In this document: piece by piece, positions 1 to 6,782 of the stretch
How the letters are laid out: every line of letters starts with the position of its first letter
How positions within the stretch are numbered: position 1 is the first letter of the stretch
Assembly (NCBI GenBank): GCA_964493945.1
Contig: CAZBQG010000082.1
Coordinates: forward strand, 1-16,164
Origin: CAZBQG01 sp964493945
GTDB taxonomy: Bacteria > Pseudomonadota > Alphaproteobacteria > Rhodospirillales > UBA2165
Length of the DNA: 16,164 nt
Direction of reading: 5' to 3'
The notes under the pieces: model-generated
Databases searched by the model: none
What the model saw: the letters and a program-made list of their open reading frames with translations, nothing else
Told to the model about the DNA's origin: nothing
Position numbers and translations under genes: made by a program

Positions 1-478
1 GGAAGCCCGCACAGCTTTTGATGACGCCCAGGTAGCGGAACGGGAGGCGGGTGACCGGTGGCCGGTTAATGGCTATGATGGTGGCCCGGCGGAACCAGCG
101 GCCGGCTTCTTCATCATTCTTCTTAACGATGCGGCCTTCGTGATAAAGCTGCCCCAGAGCCATATAGGCGCTAAAGTCTTCCATCAAGGCCGCTTTTTGG
201 TAAAGGGCAAGGGCCTTTTTGATTGATTTTGGCCGGCAATCGCCATATCTGGTCCTTACGCCGTCCGAATAAAAAGCGTCTCTGTCGCCCTCATCCTTGC
301 CTTTTTCCAGATAGAAACGGACTTTGGCGCAATTCTTGCGCTGGAGAGCTTTCTCATATTCGTACGACCACCCGCCCGGCTCCTGGGGAAGGGGCTTACC
401 TTCCGCCGCTGAAACTGTCGAAGCGGCCATCAGCAGCCCGGCCAGTATAAACACGCATAAGTAGTAATTTCTTAACAT
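1..478 (-). CDS. Secreted Sel1-like repeat protein, N-terminal part (runs off left edge)
   Basis: The minus-strand frame is open from an ATG at 478-476 to the window edge, giving 159 codons with no stop, so the C-terminus lies outside. Residues 1-24 (MLRNYYLCVFILAGLLMAAS then TVSA) form a clear Sec signal peptide with a likely cut after VSA, so the mature protein is periplasmic or exported. Residues about 86-133 carry two helices of Sel1/TPR-like type: KKALALYQKAAL, then YMALGQLYHEGRIVKKNDEE and AGRWFRRAT. This matches the Sel1 pattern of A..LG.LY..G..V..D...A..W..+A. Sel1 proteins are protein-protein scaffolds, often in envelope or stress signalling; the partner here is unknown. No Shine-Dalgarno precedes the ATG, but an extended -10 box sits six bases upstream. 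Neighbouring genes suggest no shared role. Confidence 0.8.
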   Translation of the reverse strand, partial: MLRNYYLCVFILAGLLMAASTVSAAEGKPLPQEPGGWSYEYEKALQRKNCAKVRFYLEKGKDEGDRDAFYSDGVRTRYGDCRPKSIKKALALYQKAALMEDFSAYMALGQLYHEGRIVKKNDEEAGRWFRRATIIAINRPPVTRLPFRYLGVIKSCAGF

Positions 479-484
479 TGCGCT

Positions 485-493
485 ATTATAACA
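485..493 (-). promoter_or_regulatory. Extended -10 promoter of the Sel1-repeat gene, leaderless start
   Basis: On the minus strand the sequence reads TGTTATAAT, a perfect extended -10 (TGn plus TATAAT), followed by AGCGCA and then the ATG at 478. Transcription from this box should begin at or within a base of the ATG. There is no room for a ribosome binding site and none is visible. No convincing -35 is seen 16-18 bases upstream, which extended -10 promoters do not strictly need. The promoter is seen in sequence; leaderless translation is inferred. Confidence 0.6.
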
Positions 494-531
494 GAAGCAT
501 CCCTGAAATCCTAGCACGTTCCACAAAACAC

Positions 532-598
532 GGGGTCACCCATTAGGCCCCTCAATTCCAAGGCAATTTAGGAACTTCTGGTGTGTCCCCGGAATTGA
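532..598. repeat. REP-like intergenic element with an 8-base inverted repeat
   Basis: The gap between the thiolase and Sel1 genes holds GGGGTCACCCATTA at 532-545. It also holds a perfect 8-base inverted repeat, TCAATTCC at 552-559 and GGAATTGA at 591-598, enclosing 31 bases that end in GTGTGTCCCC. GGGGTCA and GTGTCCCC blocks next to AATT-rich half-sites resemble the short sequences that flank REP-associated (RAYT, Y1-type) transposase genes in many proteobacteria. No transposase is present. The inverted repeat is directly visible; its assignment to a REP/RAYT-type remnant is from memory and tentative. No T-rich tail follows that would make it a good terminator for the thiolase operon. Confidence 0.35.
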
Positions 599-610
599 CT
601 TCCCCATCCC

Positions 611-1756
611 CTAAAGCGTCGCCTCGGTCCCGAACAGCGCCGTGACCTGGGTGGAGAAGGTGCCCCCATTGCCGTTGATCAGGGCAACATTGGCGTCTTT
701 CACTTGGCGTTCGCCGCTTCGCCCCTGCAATTGCTCAACCACCTCGACGATGAGAAACATGCCATACATGCCGGGATGGACACATGAAAGCCCGCCGCCA
801 TTGGTGTTCACCGGCAATTTGCCGCCGGGCGCGATGGTGCCGCCTTCCACAAAAGCCCCGCCTTCGCCCTTGGCGCAATAGCCAAGGTCTTCGAGAAACA
901 TGATGGTGTTGATGGTGAAGGCGTCATAAAGCTCCAACACATCCACATCTTCCGTTTTCATGCCGGCCATCTCAAAGGCCCTTGGCCCCGATTTGGCTGC
1001 CGCCGAGACGCATAAATCTTCCATCTGGGCGATGCTGTCATGGGAGCTTTCCGCCGCCACGCCCAACAAATAGGCCGGCGGGTTGGGGAAATCCTTGGCC
1101 TTCTCGGCCGGCACCATGATGGCCGCCGCACCGCCGTCCGTCACCAGACAGCAATCACCCACGCTCAGGGGATCGATCAACATGCGGCTGGCGAGCACAT
1201 CTTCGATGCTCAGCGGGTCGCGCTTGAAGGCGATGGGGTTCATCTGGGCCCAGCCCCTGGCGGCAACGGCCACCTCGGCCATCTGTTCGCGGGTCGTGCC
1301 ATATTCATGCATGTGGCGGGCCGCGGCCAGGGCGTAGGATGCGGGCGGGTTGCGCAGCTTATAGGCCGCCTCCCACGGATGAGGCGCGATGTTCATGCGC
1401 CCCGCGCCGGTGCGCAGATTGCTGCCATAGGCGATCAGGGCCACGTCGCAGAGCCCCGCATCCAGGGCCAACGCCGCCCATTGCAGAAAATTGATGAAGG
1501 ACGACCCGCCCAGCATGGTGCCTTCGATCACTTTTGGCTGGATGCCCAAATACTCAGAGGCCGTCACCGCATTGAGCCCGCCTCCGCTGGTCGCGCAGAA
1601 GACGCCGTCGATATCGGATTTCTTGAGCCCCGCATCCGCCAAGGCGGCATGCATGGCCTGGCCCATCAAATCCAGATAGCTGCGGTCGGGCACCACTCCA
1701 ATATCTGAAATACCCGTGCCGATTACAGCCGCTTTTCCCCTTATTCCATCGCTCAT
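611..1756 (-). CDS. Thiolase-like protein (SCP-x / acetyl-CoA acetyltransferase family), cysteine-free active site
   Basis: A 381-residue thiolase-fold protein of the SCP-x-like branch (COG0183), cytoplasmic, expected to cleave or form a C-C bond in a CoA thioester. Family marks: DGVFCATSGG near 50-59, DCCLVTDGGAAA at 201-212, LYDAFTIN at 276-283, NTNGGGLSCVHPG at 317-329 with conserved His327, and NGNGG at 361-365. The nucleophile loop reads MLGGSS (81-86) and the last loop lacks Cys, so both classical catalytic cysteines are absent. The start chosen is the ATG at 1756, with a strong AAAGGAGG seven bases before it; a longer frame to 1807 adds 17 residues with no ribosome site. It is last in the ligase-MaoC-thiolase operon, 47 bases after the MaoC gene. 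It may be a retro-aldolase like Ltp2-type proteins rather than a true thiolase; no DUF35 partner is encoded here. Confidence 0.85.
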   Translation of the reverse strand: MSDGIRGKAAVIGTGISDIGVVPDRSYLDLMGQAMHAALADAGLKKSDIDGVFCATSGGGLNAVTASEYLGIQPKVIEGTMLGGSSFINFLQWAALALDAGLCDVALIAYGSNLRTGAGRMNIAPHPWEAAYKLRNPPASYALAAARHMHEYGTTREQMAEVAVAARGWAQMNPIAFKRDPLSIEDVLASRMLIDPLSVGDCCLVTDGGAAAIMVPAEKAKDFPNPPAYLLGVAAESSHDSIAQMEDLCVSAAAKSGPRAFEMAGMKTEDVDVLELYDAFTINTIMFLEDLGYCAKGEGGAFVEGGTIAPGGKLPVNTNGGGLSCVHPGMYGMFLIVEVVEQLQGRSGERQVKDANVALINGNGGTFSTQVTALFGTEATL

Positions 1757-1803
1757 GATGCCTCCTTTTGCTCCGCCTATTTGAAGACGCCAGAGCCGCC
1801 GCG

Positions 1804-2673
1804 TCAATCGGCGATTTCGGCTTTTCCGTTATTGATCACCAACACGCCCCGCCCGACCACCCGGGCACGGAAGGAAACCTCACTGCCGTCGCGCCACATT
1901 TCGGTGCGGATGGTCTCGCCGGGAAAGACCGGTGCCGAAAAACGCACCTGGATGGATTTGAGCCGCTCGGGCACCCCGCCGCAATAGGTCTTAAGAACCG
2001 CCCGGCAGGTCACCCCGAAGCTGCAAAGCCCATGCAGGATAGGCTTGTCGAACCCGGCGCGGGCGGCAAAGGCGGGCTCGGCATGGAGCGGGTTGTAATC
2101 GCCGCTCAACCGGTAGATCAGCGCTGCCTGTGGAAGCGTGGCGATGTCCAGGCTTTCTTCGGGCTCTCTTTCGGGCAATGTATGGGCCGGCGGCGTCGGG
2201 CCCGGCTGGCCTCCAAAGCCGCCACTGCCCCTCAGGAAAAAACTTTCCCCTAGGGTGGCCAGGGCGTCACCCGTAATGCCGCAGGTCATTTTGCGCTCCC
2301 GGTACATGATGGCGCCCTTGTCCGCACCCTTGTCCAGAATTTGGATTACCCTTGTGCTCGTTTCCACCCTTCCCTCGGCGGAGAGGGGTTTGTGGATGAC
2401 CAGCTTTTGTTCGCCGTGCACCAGCATGGTGAAATCGATGCTGGATAGTTCGGGAATTTCATGAAGCGCCTGTGGTCCCCGGCCCAGCACCACGGGCATG
2501 GTGGGGACGCATTTCAGGTCCTTTTCGAAGGTGAATTGCAGATGATCCGGGTCCAGCGGGTCGGACCCGCAGCCGACGCCCAGGGCATAGAGCATGGCAT
2601 CCTTTTTGGTATAGGTCTCGTCCAGATCGGGGAACTGGTAATCCATGATGGTTTCGTAATCGAGGGGCGGCAT
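1804..2673 (-). CDS. MaoC-like (R)-specific enoyl-CoA hydratase, double hot-dog
   Basis: A 289-residue enoyl-CoA hydratase 2 related to the hydratase part of peroxisomal multifunctional enzyme 2. It should add water to a trans-2-enoyl-CoA to give the (R)-3-hydroxyacyl-CoA. The C-terminal hot-dog carries the hydratase-2 motif YRLSGDYNPLH at 187-197, with catalytic Asp192 and His197, followed by GFDKPILHGLCSFG at 207-220. The N-terminal half (from LDETYTKKDAMLYALGVGCG) is the degenerate substrate-binding hot-dog, and the length is typical for the two-domain form. The start is the ATG at 2673, with AAGGGAGA about eight bases upstream; an 11-residue longer frame overlaps the ligase gene and lacks support. 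Only 13 bases separate it from the ligase stop, so the two are cotranscribed. With the acyl-CoA dehydrogenases across the divergent promoter it supplies the second beta-oxidation step. Confidence 0.92.
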   Translation of the reverse strand: MPPLDYETIMDYQFPDLDETYTKKDAMLYALGVGCGSDPLDPDHLQFTFEKDLKCVPTMPVVLGRGPQALHEIPELSSIDFTMLVHGEQKLVIHKPLSAEGRVETSTRVIQILDKGADKGAIMYRERKMTCGITGDALATLGESFFLRGSGGFGGQPGPTPPAHTLPEREPEESLDIATLPQAALIYRLSGDYNPLHAEPAFAARAGFDKPILHGLCSFGVTCRAVLKTYCGGVPERLKSIQVRFSAPVFPGETIRTEMWRDGSEVSFRARVVGRGVLVINNGKAEIAD

Positions 2674-2686
2674 GGTGGTTTCTCCC

Positions 2687-4222
2687 TTATATGCTCCGGC
2701 CCGCATCTTTCCAGTAGGGCTCGCGCAGTTTGCGTTTGAAGATTTTTCCCGTGTCTTCCCGGGGCAGGGTGTCCTGGAACGTAATCAGTTTGGGAATCTT
2801 GTATCTGGCCAGATGGGCACCCACATAATTGCGCACCTGCCCGGCTGAGATTTCGGCACCGCCGGCGGGCTGGATCACGGCGGCCAGGCTTTCGCCGAAT
2901 TCCTCATCGGGAATGCCGAAAACGGCGCAGTCGCGAACTTCATCCATACCCAGGATCACCCCTTCGATTTCCACCGGATAGATATTGACCCCGCCCGAAA
3001 TCACCATGTCGTTCTTGCGGTCGCAGAGGAAAAGAAAACCGTCTTCATCTACAAACCCCATATCGCCGATGGTGATCAGCCCGTCCAGTTCCGCTTCCCG
3101 GCGTTTCTCCTCCAGCCCCTTATAGGTGAATTCGGGAACCATGGGCGAGATGGCATAGATTTCCCCCACCTCACCCGGTCCCAGCGTTTCGCCTTCATCG
3201 CCGATGATGCGCGTGACGGCACCGGGCGTTGTCCGCCCAACCGTTCCCGGATGGGCCAGCCAGTCATCAGTGGGGCACAAATGGGTGAGGCCCGTCTCCG
3301 TCCCGCCGTAATATTCCACCAAAACCGGCCCGACCCAATCGATCATGGCTTGTTTGATTTTGGGCGAGCAAGGTGCCGCGCCGTGCGCAATATGTTCCAG
3401 CGAGGAGACGTCATAACGGCTGCGCACTTCATCGGGCAGCTTGAGCAGGCGGTGAAACATGGTGGGCACCATATGGGCATGGGTGACGCGGTGGCGTTCC
3501 ACCAGTTTGAGGAATTCCTCCGCGTCAAAGCGCCCGGTGATGACCAGATCGCCCTCATCCATCAGCGCCATATAGGCCGAATGAATGACCGCGATATGAT
3601 AGCATGGCCCGGTCAGCAAAAAGCACCGGCCCGGCCGGCAGCCATAGGCCAGATCAATGATCTGTTTGGCGGTTTTTGATTGTTCCGCCGTCATGGCCGG
3701 CTTGACCACGCCCTTGGGCCTGCCCGTGGTGCCCGACGTATAGGTCATCAATCCCCGCTCTGCCCGGGGGGCTTCGGTCCAGGGCTCGAAGTCTTTGATC
3801 CATTCGCCCCAAAGACGTGCGCCCGGTGCCGGATCGCAGGCCGCCTTGTCCAGCCCATAAGCCTGGGTCAATTCCTCCGCCGTCGGCACGACAATCACTT
3901 TGACGCCGGCTGGAATGCCCGGCTCGATCCCCGCCAAAAGATCGGACTGCACCACCAGCACCCTGGCCCCGCAATCCGCCAGCACATAGCCCACCTCTTC
4001 ATGGGTGAAATGCCAATTGATGGGAACGAAAAAAAGACCAAGAAGTGCGGCGGCGGCCTGGGCCTCGAACATGGCGAAATCGTTGCGCATGATCAGGGCC
4101 AGGACACCATCCTCGGCCAGACCCAGGCTGGTCAGACCGGTGGCGCCCCGGGCGGCGTTCTCGGCCATCCGTGCCTTGTCCATGGTTTTTTCGCCGCTGA
4201 AGGCCGTGCCCGGTCCAAACAT
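2687..4222 (-). CDS. Acyl-CoA synthetase (AMP-forming ligase, FadD/CaiC-like)
   Basis: A 511-residue member of the ANL adenylating superfamily that activates a carboxylic acid to acyl-AMP and then acyl-CoA; soluble or membrane-associated in the cytoplasm. Motifs in order: P-loop YTSGTTGRPKG at 161-171, YYGGTETG at 304-311, GDMG at 386-389 (A7), hinge DRKNDMVISGG at 401-411, and the C-terminal TGKIFKRKL at 491-499 with catalytic Lys493. All core motifs are intact. The start at 4222 has GGGAGG six bases upstream. The N-terminus is slightly short compared with typical FadD proteins of about 550 residues. It leads the ligase-MaoC-thiolase operon and shares a divergent promoter region with two acyl-CoA dehydrogenases. 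The acid it activates cannot be read from sequence. Confidence 0.92.
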   Translation of the reverse strand: MFGPGTAFSGEKTMDKARMAENAARGATGLTSLGLAEDGVLALIMRNDFAMFEAQAAAALLGLFFVPINWHFTHEEVGYVLADCGARVLVVQSDLLAGIEPGIPAGVKVIVVPTAEELTQAYGLDKAACDPAPGARLWGEWIKDFEPWTEAPRAERGLMTYTSGTTGRPKGVVKPAMTAEQSKTAKQIIDLAYGCRPGRCFLLTGPCYHIAVIHSAYMALMDEGDLVITGRFDAEEFLKLVERHRVTHAHMVPTMFHRLLKLPDEVRSRYDVSSLEHIAHGAAPCSPKIKQAMIDWVGPVLVEYYGGTETGLTHLCPTDDWLAHPGTVGRTTPGAVTRIIGDEGETLGPGEVGEIYAISPMVPEFTYKGLEEKRREAELDGLITIGDMGFVDEDGFLFLCDRKNDMVISGGVNIYPVEIEGVILGMDEVRDCAVFGIPDEEFGESLAAVIQPAGGAEISAGQVRNYVGAHLARYKIPKLITFQDTLPREDTGKIFKRKLREPYWKDAGRSI

Positions 4223-4245
4223 GTTTTGCCTCCCTGGTTTGGCCC

Positions 4246-4275
4246 AATATTAGCCGTCAGCCCGGAAAGTGCCAC
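4246..4275 (-). promoter_or_regulatory. Candidate promoter of the ligase-MaoC-thiolase operon
   Basis: On the minus strand, GTGGCA (4275-4270; four of six matches to TTGACA) is followed by a 17-base spacer and TAATAT (4252-4247). Transcription would start near 4240, about 18 bases before the ATG at 4222, with the GGGAGG ribosome site between. The -10 sits in GGCTAATATT, nearly the same string found on the opposite strand for the dehydrogenase promoter. The -35 boxes of the two promoters lie only six bases apart, so one bound regulator could control both operons. Predicted from spacing and hexamers only. Confidence 0.45.
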
Positions 4276-4281
4276 GGGAAA

Positions 4282-4309
4282 TTGACCCGGCGGGGAGGCT
4301 GGCTAAAAT
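4282..4309 (+). promoter_or_regulatory. Candidate sigma-70-type promoter of the acyl-CoA dehydrogenase operon
   Basis: TTGACC at 4282-4287, a 16-base spacer and TAAAAT at 4304-4309 give a good housekeeping-type promoter. Transcription should start near 4316, leaving a leader of about 24 bases that holds the strong AGGAGGGA at 4323-4330 before the ATG at 4340. The -10 lies in GGCTAAAATG, mirrored by GGCTAATATT on the other strand. I see no convincing long palindrome for a TetR-type repressor in the 117-base gap. Confidence 0.55.
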
Positions 4310-4339
4310 GTAATCCTTGAGCAGGAGGGAACAGAAGGT

Positions 4340-5536
4340 ATGGAACTGCAATTCAGCAATAAGGAACTGGCTTTTCAACAAGAGGTCCGCGACTTTATTT
4401 CCGGCACCCTGCCCGCCGATATCCGGGAGATTTCAGATAAGGGCCAGCATTTCGCCAAGGAACATTATCTCCGCTGGCACAGTATCTTGTATGAAAAGGG
4501 CTGGTCCGTGCCGGGCTGGCCTGAAGAGCATGGCGGGCCGGGCTGGACGGCAACCCAGAAATATATCTTCAACACGGAAATGGGTCTGGCCGGCATGCCC
4601 ATGCCGGTCCCTTTCGGGCCGGTCATGGTCGGCCCGGTGATCATCGAATTCGGAAACCATGCGCAAAAGAAAAAATATCTGCCCCGCATTGAAAGCGGCG
4701 AGGATTGGTGGTGCCAGGGATATTCGGAACCAGGATCGGGGTCCGATCTGGCGTCGCTGAAAACCCGCGCCGTCAGGGATGGCGATCATTATCTGCTGAA
4801 CGGGCAGAAAATCTGGACGTCTTACGCCCATTACGCCGACCGCATGTTCTGCCTGGTGCGCACCGACACCGAAGTGAAGCCCCAGGCGGGCATATCCTTT
4901 TTGCTGCTGGATATGGATATGCCGGGCATCACGGTGCGCCCGATCATCACCATGAACAAATTCCATTCGGTCAATGAGGTCTTTTTCGATAACGTAAAAG
5001 TGCCCGTGGAGAACCGGGTGGGCGAGGAAAATATGGGCTGGACCTACGCCAAATTCCTGCTGGGCAATGAACGCACCTCGATTGCCAATATCGGCCAGGC
5101 CAAGCGGCGCATGGAGCAAATCAAGACGGCCGCCCGGGCCGAACTGATGGATGGCGAGCCGCTGATCGAGGACCGCATATTCGCCCGCAAGATCGCCGAT
5201 CTTGAAGTCAAGCTGATGGCCCTGGAATATACTCAGTTCCGCCTTCTGGCCGACGAAGAGGCGGGGCGCGATGTGGGGGCTGTGGCAAGCGTACTAAAAA
5301 TCAGAGGAACCGAATTGACCCAGGCCCAGACCGAGGTGGAGATCGAGGCCATGGGCCATTACGCCATCCCCTACCCGGAAGAATTCTATCAGCCCGGGGC
5401 CAATATCCCGCCCATCGGCCCCGATCACGCGCCCGCCGCCATGTTGGATTATCTGACCCAGCGCTCCCTCAGCATCTTGGGGGGCAGCAACGAAATCCAG
5501 CGCAACATCATCTCCAAAGCGGTCTTGGGATTGTAG
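4340..5536 (+). CDS. Acyl-CoA dehydrogenase, catalytic (large) subunit of a probable heteromer
   Basis: A 398-residue FAD-dependent acyl-CoA dehydrogenase that introduces the 2,3-double bond and passes electrons to ETF. Motifs: YSEPGSGSDLASL at 128-140 (FAD and substrate contacts), NGQKIWTS at 154-161, and the C-terminal LGGSNEIQRNIISKAVLGL at 380-398. The Glu used as base in MCAD-type enzymes (the E of YEGT) is replaced by Gly. However, NERTSIAN at 243-250 puts Glu244 in helix G, where isovaleryl- and long-chain acyl-CoA dehydrogenases and the mycobacterial FadE26-type subunit keep their base. AGGAGGGA precedes the ATG by nine bases. Ten bases after its stop a second, shorter dehydrogenase begins, the usual arrangement for alpha2beta2 enzymes acting on steroid side chains or dicarboxylates. 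The substrate is unknown. Confidence 0.92.
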   Translation: MELQFSNKELAFQQEVRDFISGTLPADIREISDKGQHFAKEHYLRWHSILYEKGWSVPGWPEEHGGPGWTATQKYIFNTEMGLAGMPMPVPFGPVMVGPVIIEFGNHAQKKKYLPRIESGEDWWCQGYSEPGSGSDLASLKTRAVRDGDHYLLNGQKIWTSYAHYADRMFCLVRTDTEVKPQAGISFLLLDMDMPGITVRPIITMNKFHSVNEVFFDNVKVPVENRVGEENMGWTYAKFLLGNERTSIANIGQAKRRMEQIKTAARAELMDGEPLIEDRIFARKIADLEVKLMALEYTQFRLLADEEAGRDVGAVASVLKIRGTELTQAQTEVEIEAMGHYAIPYPEEFYQPGANIPPIGPDHAPAAMLDYLTQRSLSILGGSNEIQRNIISKAVLGL

Positions 5537-5546
5537 GGGCGCACTA

Positions 5547-6659
5547 ATGGATTTCAATCTGAGCGAGGAACAACGGCTTCTCAAGGAAAGCGCCGAGCTT
5601 TTCGTCGAGCGGGACTATCCCTTCACCAAGCACCGGGAAATCAGCGAGAGCCCGGAAGGCTTCGATCCGGCCATGTGGAAAAACCTGGCGGAAATGGGTT
5701 GGCTGGGCATGCCTTTCGCGGAAGAAGATGGCGGCTTTGACGGATCAGCCATAGAGACCATGATCGTCATGGAAGCCATGGGAAAGGGCCTGATGGTGGA
5801 GCCCTTCCTGGCGACGGTGGTGCTGGGCGGCGGGCTGATTGCCGAAGCCGGCAGCGCCAAACAGAAAAAAGACATTATCCCCACCATCGCGGCGGGTGAC
5901 ATGCGGCTCACCTTCGCCCATACAGAGCCCCGCGCGCGTTTTAATTTGGCCCATGTGGAGACCAAGGCGGAAAAGACCGGAGCGGGTTACCGCCTGAACG
6001 GTCATAAAAGCGTGGTGCTGGATGGCGCGGGGGCTGACCGCATCATCATTTCAGCCCGGGGGGAGGACGGCATTACTCTTTTTGTGCTGGATGGGGCCAA
6101 CCCCGGTCTCGTTATCCGGGGCTATCCGACGGTCGACGGCGGGCGGGCTGCGGAAATCGAACTGACGGATGTGGAAGCCGGGCCCGGCGATATTCTGGGC
6201 CCAGAAGGTGGCGCGTATCCCCTGATCGAGCGCGCCGCCCAGCGGGCCATCGCCGCGCTTTGCGCCGAGGGCGTGGGGCTGATGGGCGTATTACAAAGTG
6301 ACACGCTTGAATATATCAAAACCCGCCAGCAATTCGGCCGGTCCATCGGATCCTTTCAGGCCTTGCAACACCGCATGGCCGACATGTTCATCGAACTGGA
6401 ACAGGCCCGTTCCATGGCCTACATGGCGACGCTTCGATTGGACGAGCCTGACGAGGAGCTGCGCGGCCAGGCCATCTCGGCTGCCAAGGTACAGATCGGG
6501 CGGGGCGGGCGTTTCGTCGGCCAGCAGGCGGTCCAACTGCATGGCGGCGTGGGCATGACCGACGAGCTCCGCATCAGCCATTATTTCAAGCGCCTGACGG
6601 TGATTGACACGATGTTCGGCAATGTGGATTACCATCTGGACCTAATGGGTGGGGGTTAG
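5547..6659 (+). CDS. Acyl-CoA dehydrogenase-like partner (small) subunit
   Basis: A 370-residue acyl-CoA dehydrogenase homologue, PimD/FadE small-subunit type. It keeps the fold marks: RQQFGRSIGSFQALQHRMAD at 260-279 (FAD-contact helix) and QLHGGVGMTDE at 330-340. The usual SEPGAGSD loop has decayed to HTEPRARF (125-132). The C-terminal catalytic region reads TMFGNVDYH (355-363) with no Glu, and the helix-G ER of catalytic forms appears as QR (Gln232). By this reading it is catalytically silent and would serve to complete FAD and substrate sites of the upstream subunit, as in mycobacterial ChsE-type heterotetramers. It starts ten bases after the upstream stop, with a weak AGGGG, so translational coupling is likely. 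Loss of the base is my alignment by eye, not a computed one. Confidence 0.88.
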   Translation: MDFNLSEEQRLLKESAELFVERDYPFTKHREISESPEGFDPAMWKNLAEMGWLGMPFAEEDGGFDGSAIETMIVMEAMGKGLMVEPFLATVVLGGGLIAEAGSAKQKKDIIPTIAAGDMRLTFAHTEPRARFNLAHVETKAEKTGAGYRLNGHKSVVLDGAGADRIIISARGEDGITLFVLDGANPGLVIRGYPTVDGGRAAEIELTDVEAGPGDILGPEGGAYPLIERAAQRAIAALCAEGVGLMGVLQSDTLEYIKTRQQFGRSIGSFQALQHRMADMFIELEQARSMAYMATLRLDEPDEELRGQAISAAKVQIGRGGRFVGQQAVQLHGGVGMTDELRISHYFKRLTVIDTMFGNVDYHLDLMGGG

Positions 6660-6662
6660 GGT

Positions 6663-6700
6663 GGGGATTTTCATCCCGGGAAACACCCGGGCCGATCCCC
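6663..6700. other. Nested hairpin downstream of the dehydrogenase pair
   Basis: Outer arms GGGGAT (6663-6668) and ATCCCC (6695-6700) enclose an inner perfect stem, CCCGGG (6675-6680) and CCCGGG (6686-6691), with an AAACA loop. On the plus strand it is followed by AAAAAA rather than a T-run, so it is not a standard intrinsic terminator in that direction. It may stabilise or process the upstream mRNA before the cupin cistron, or attenuate read-through. The structure is visible; the function is inferred. Confidence 0.4.
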
Positions 6701-6738
6701 AAAAAACCCATGGATAATGCCTCCCCAATTTGCAATTA

Positions 6739-6752
6739 ATCACCCGGGTGAT
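6739..6752. promoter_or_regulatory. 14-base perfect palindrome, candidate operator of the cupin gene
   Basis: ATCACCCGGGTGAT is fully self-complementary and lies 31 bases before the cupin ATG, just upstream of its ribosome site. It sits after a TTGCAA (6730-6735) that could act as a -35; a matching -10 is poor (TGATAC at 6755-6760, 19-base spacing). A dimeric repressor bound here would block cupin transcription. No regulator gene lies nearby. A second CACCCGGG occurs at 6684-6691 in the hairpin arm. Confidence 0.45.
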
Positions 6753-6782
6753 GCTGATACCAACCAAGGAGGAACGGGGAAA

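Noticed and set aside
1040..1708. Plus-strand open frame (222 codons) opposite the thiolase-like gene
   Set aside because: Low-complexity translation; the thiolase frame explains the region.
1757..1807. 17-residue N-terminal extension of the thiolase-like protein overlapping the MaoC stop
   Set aside because: No ribosome site upstream; AAAGGAGG sits ideally before the ATG at 1756.
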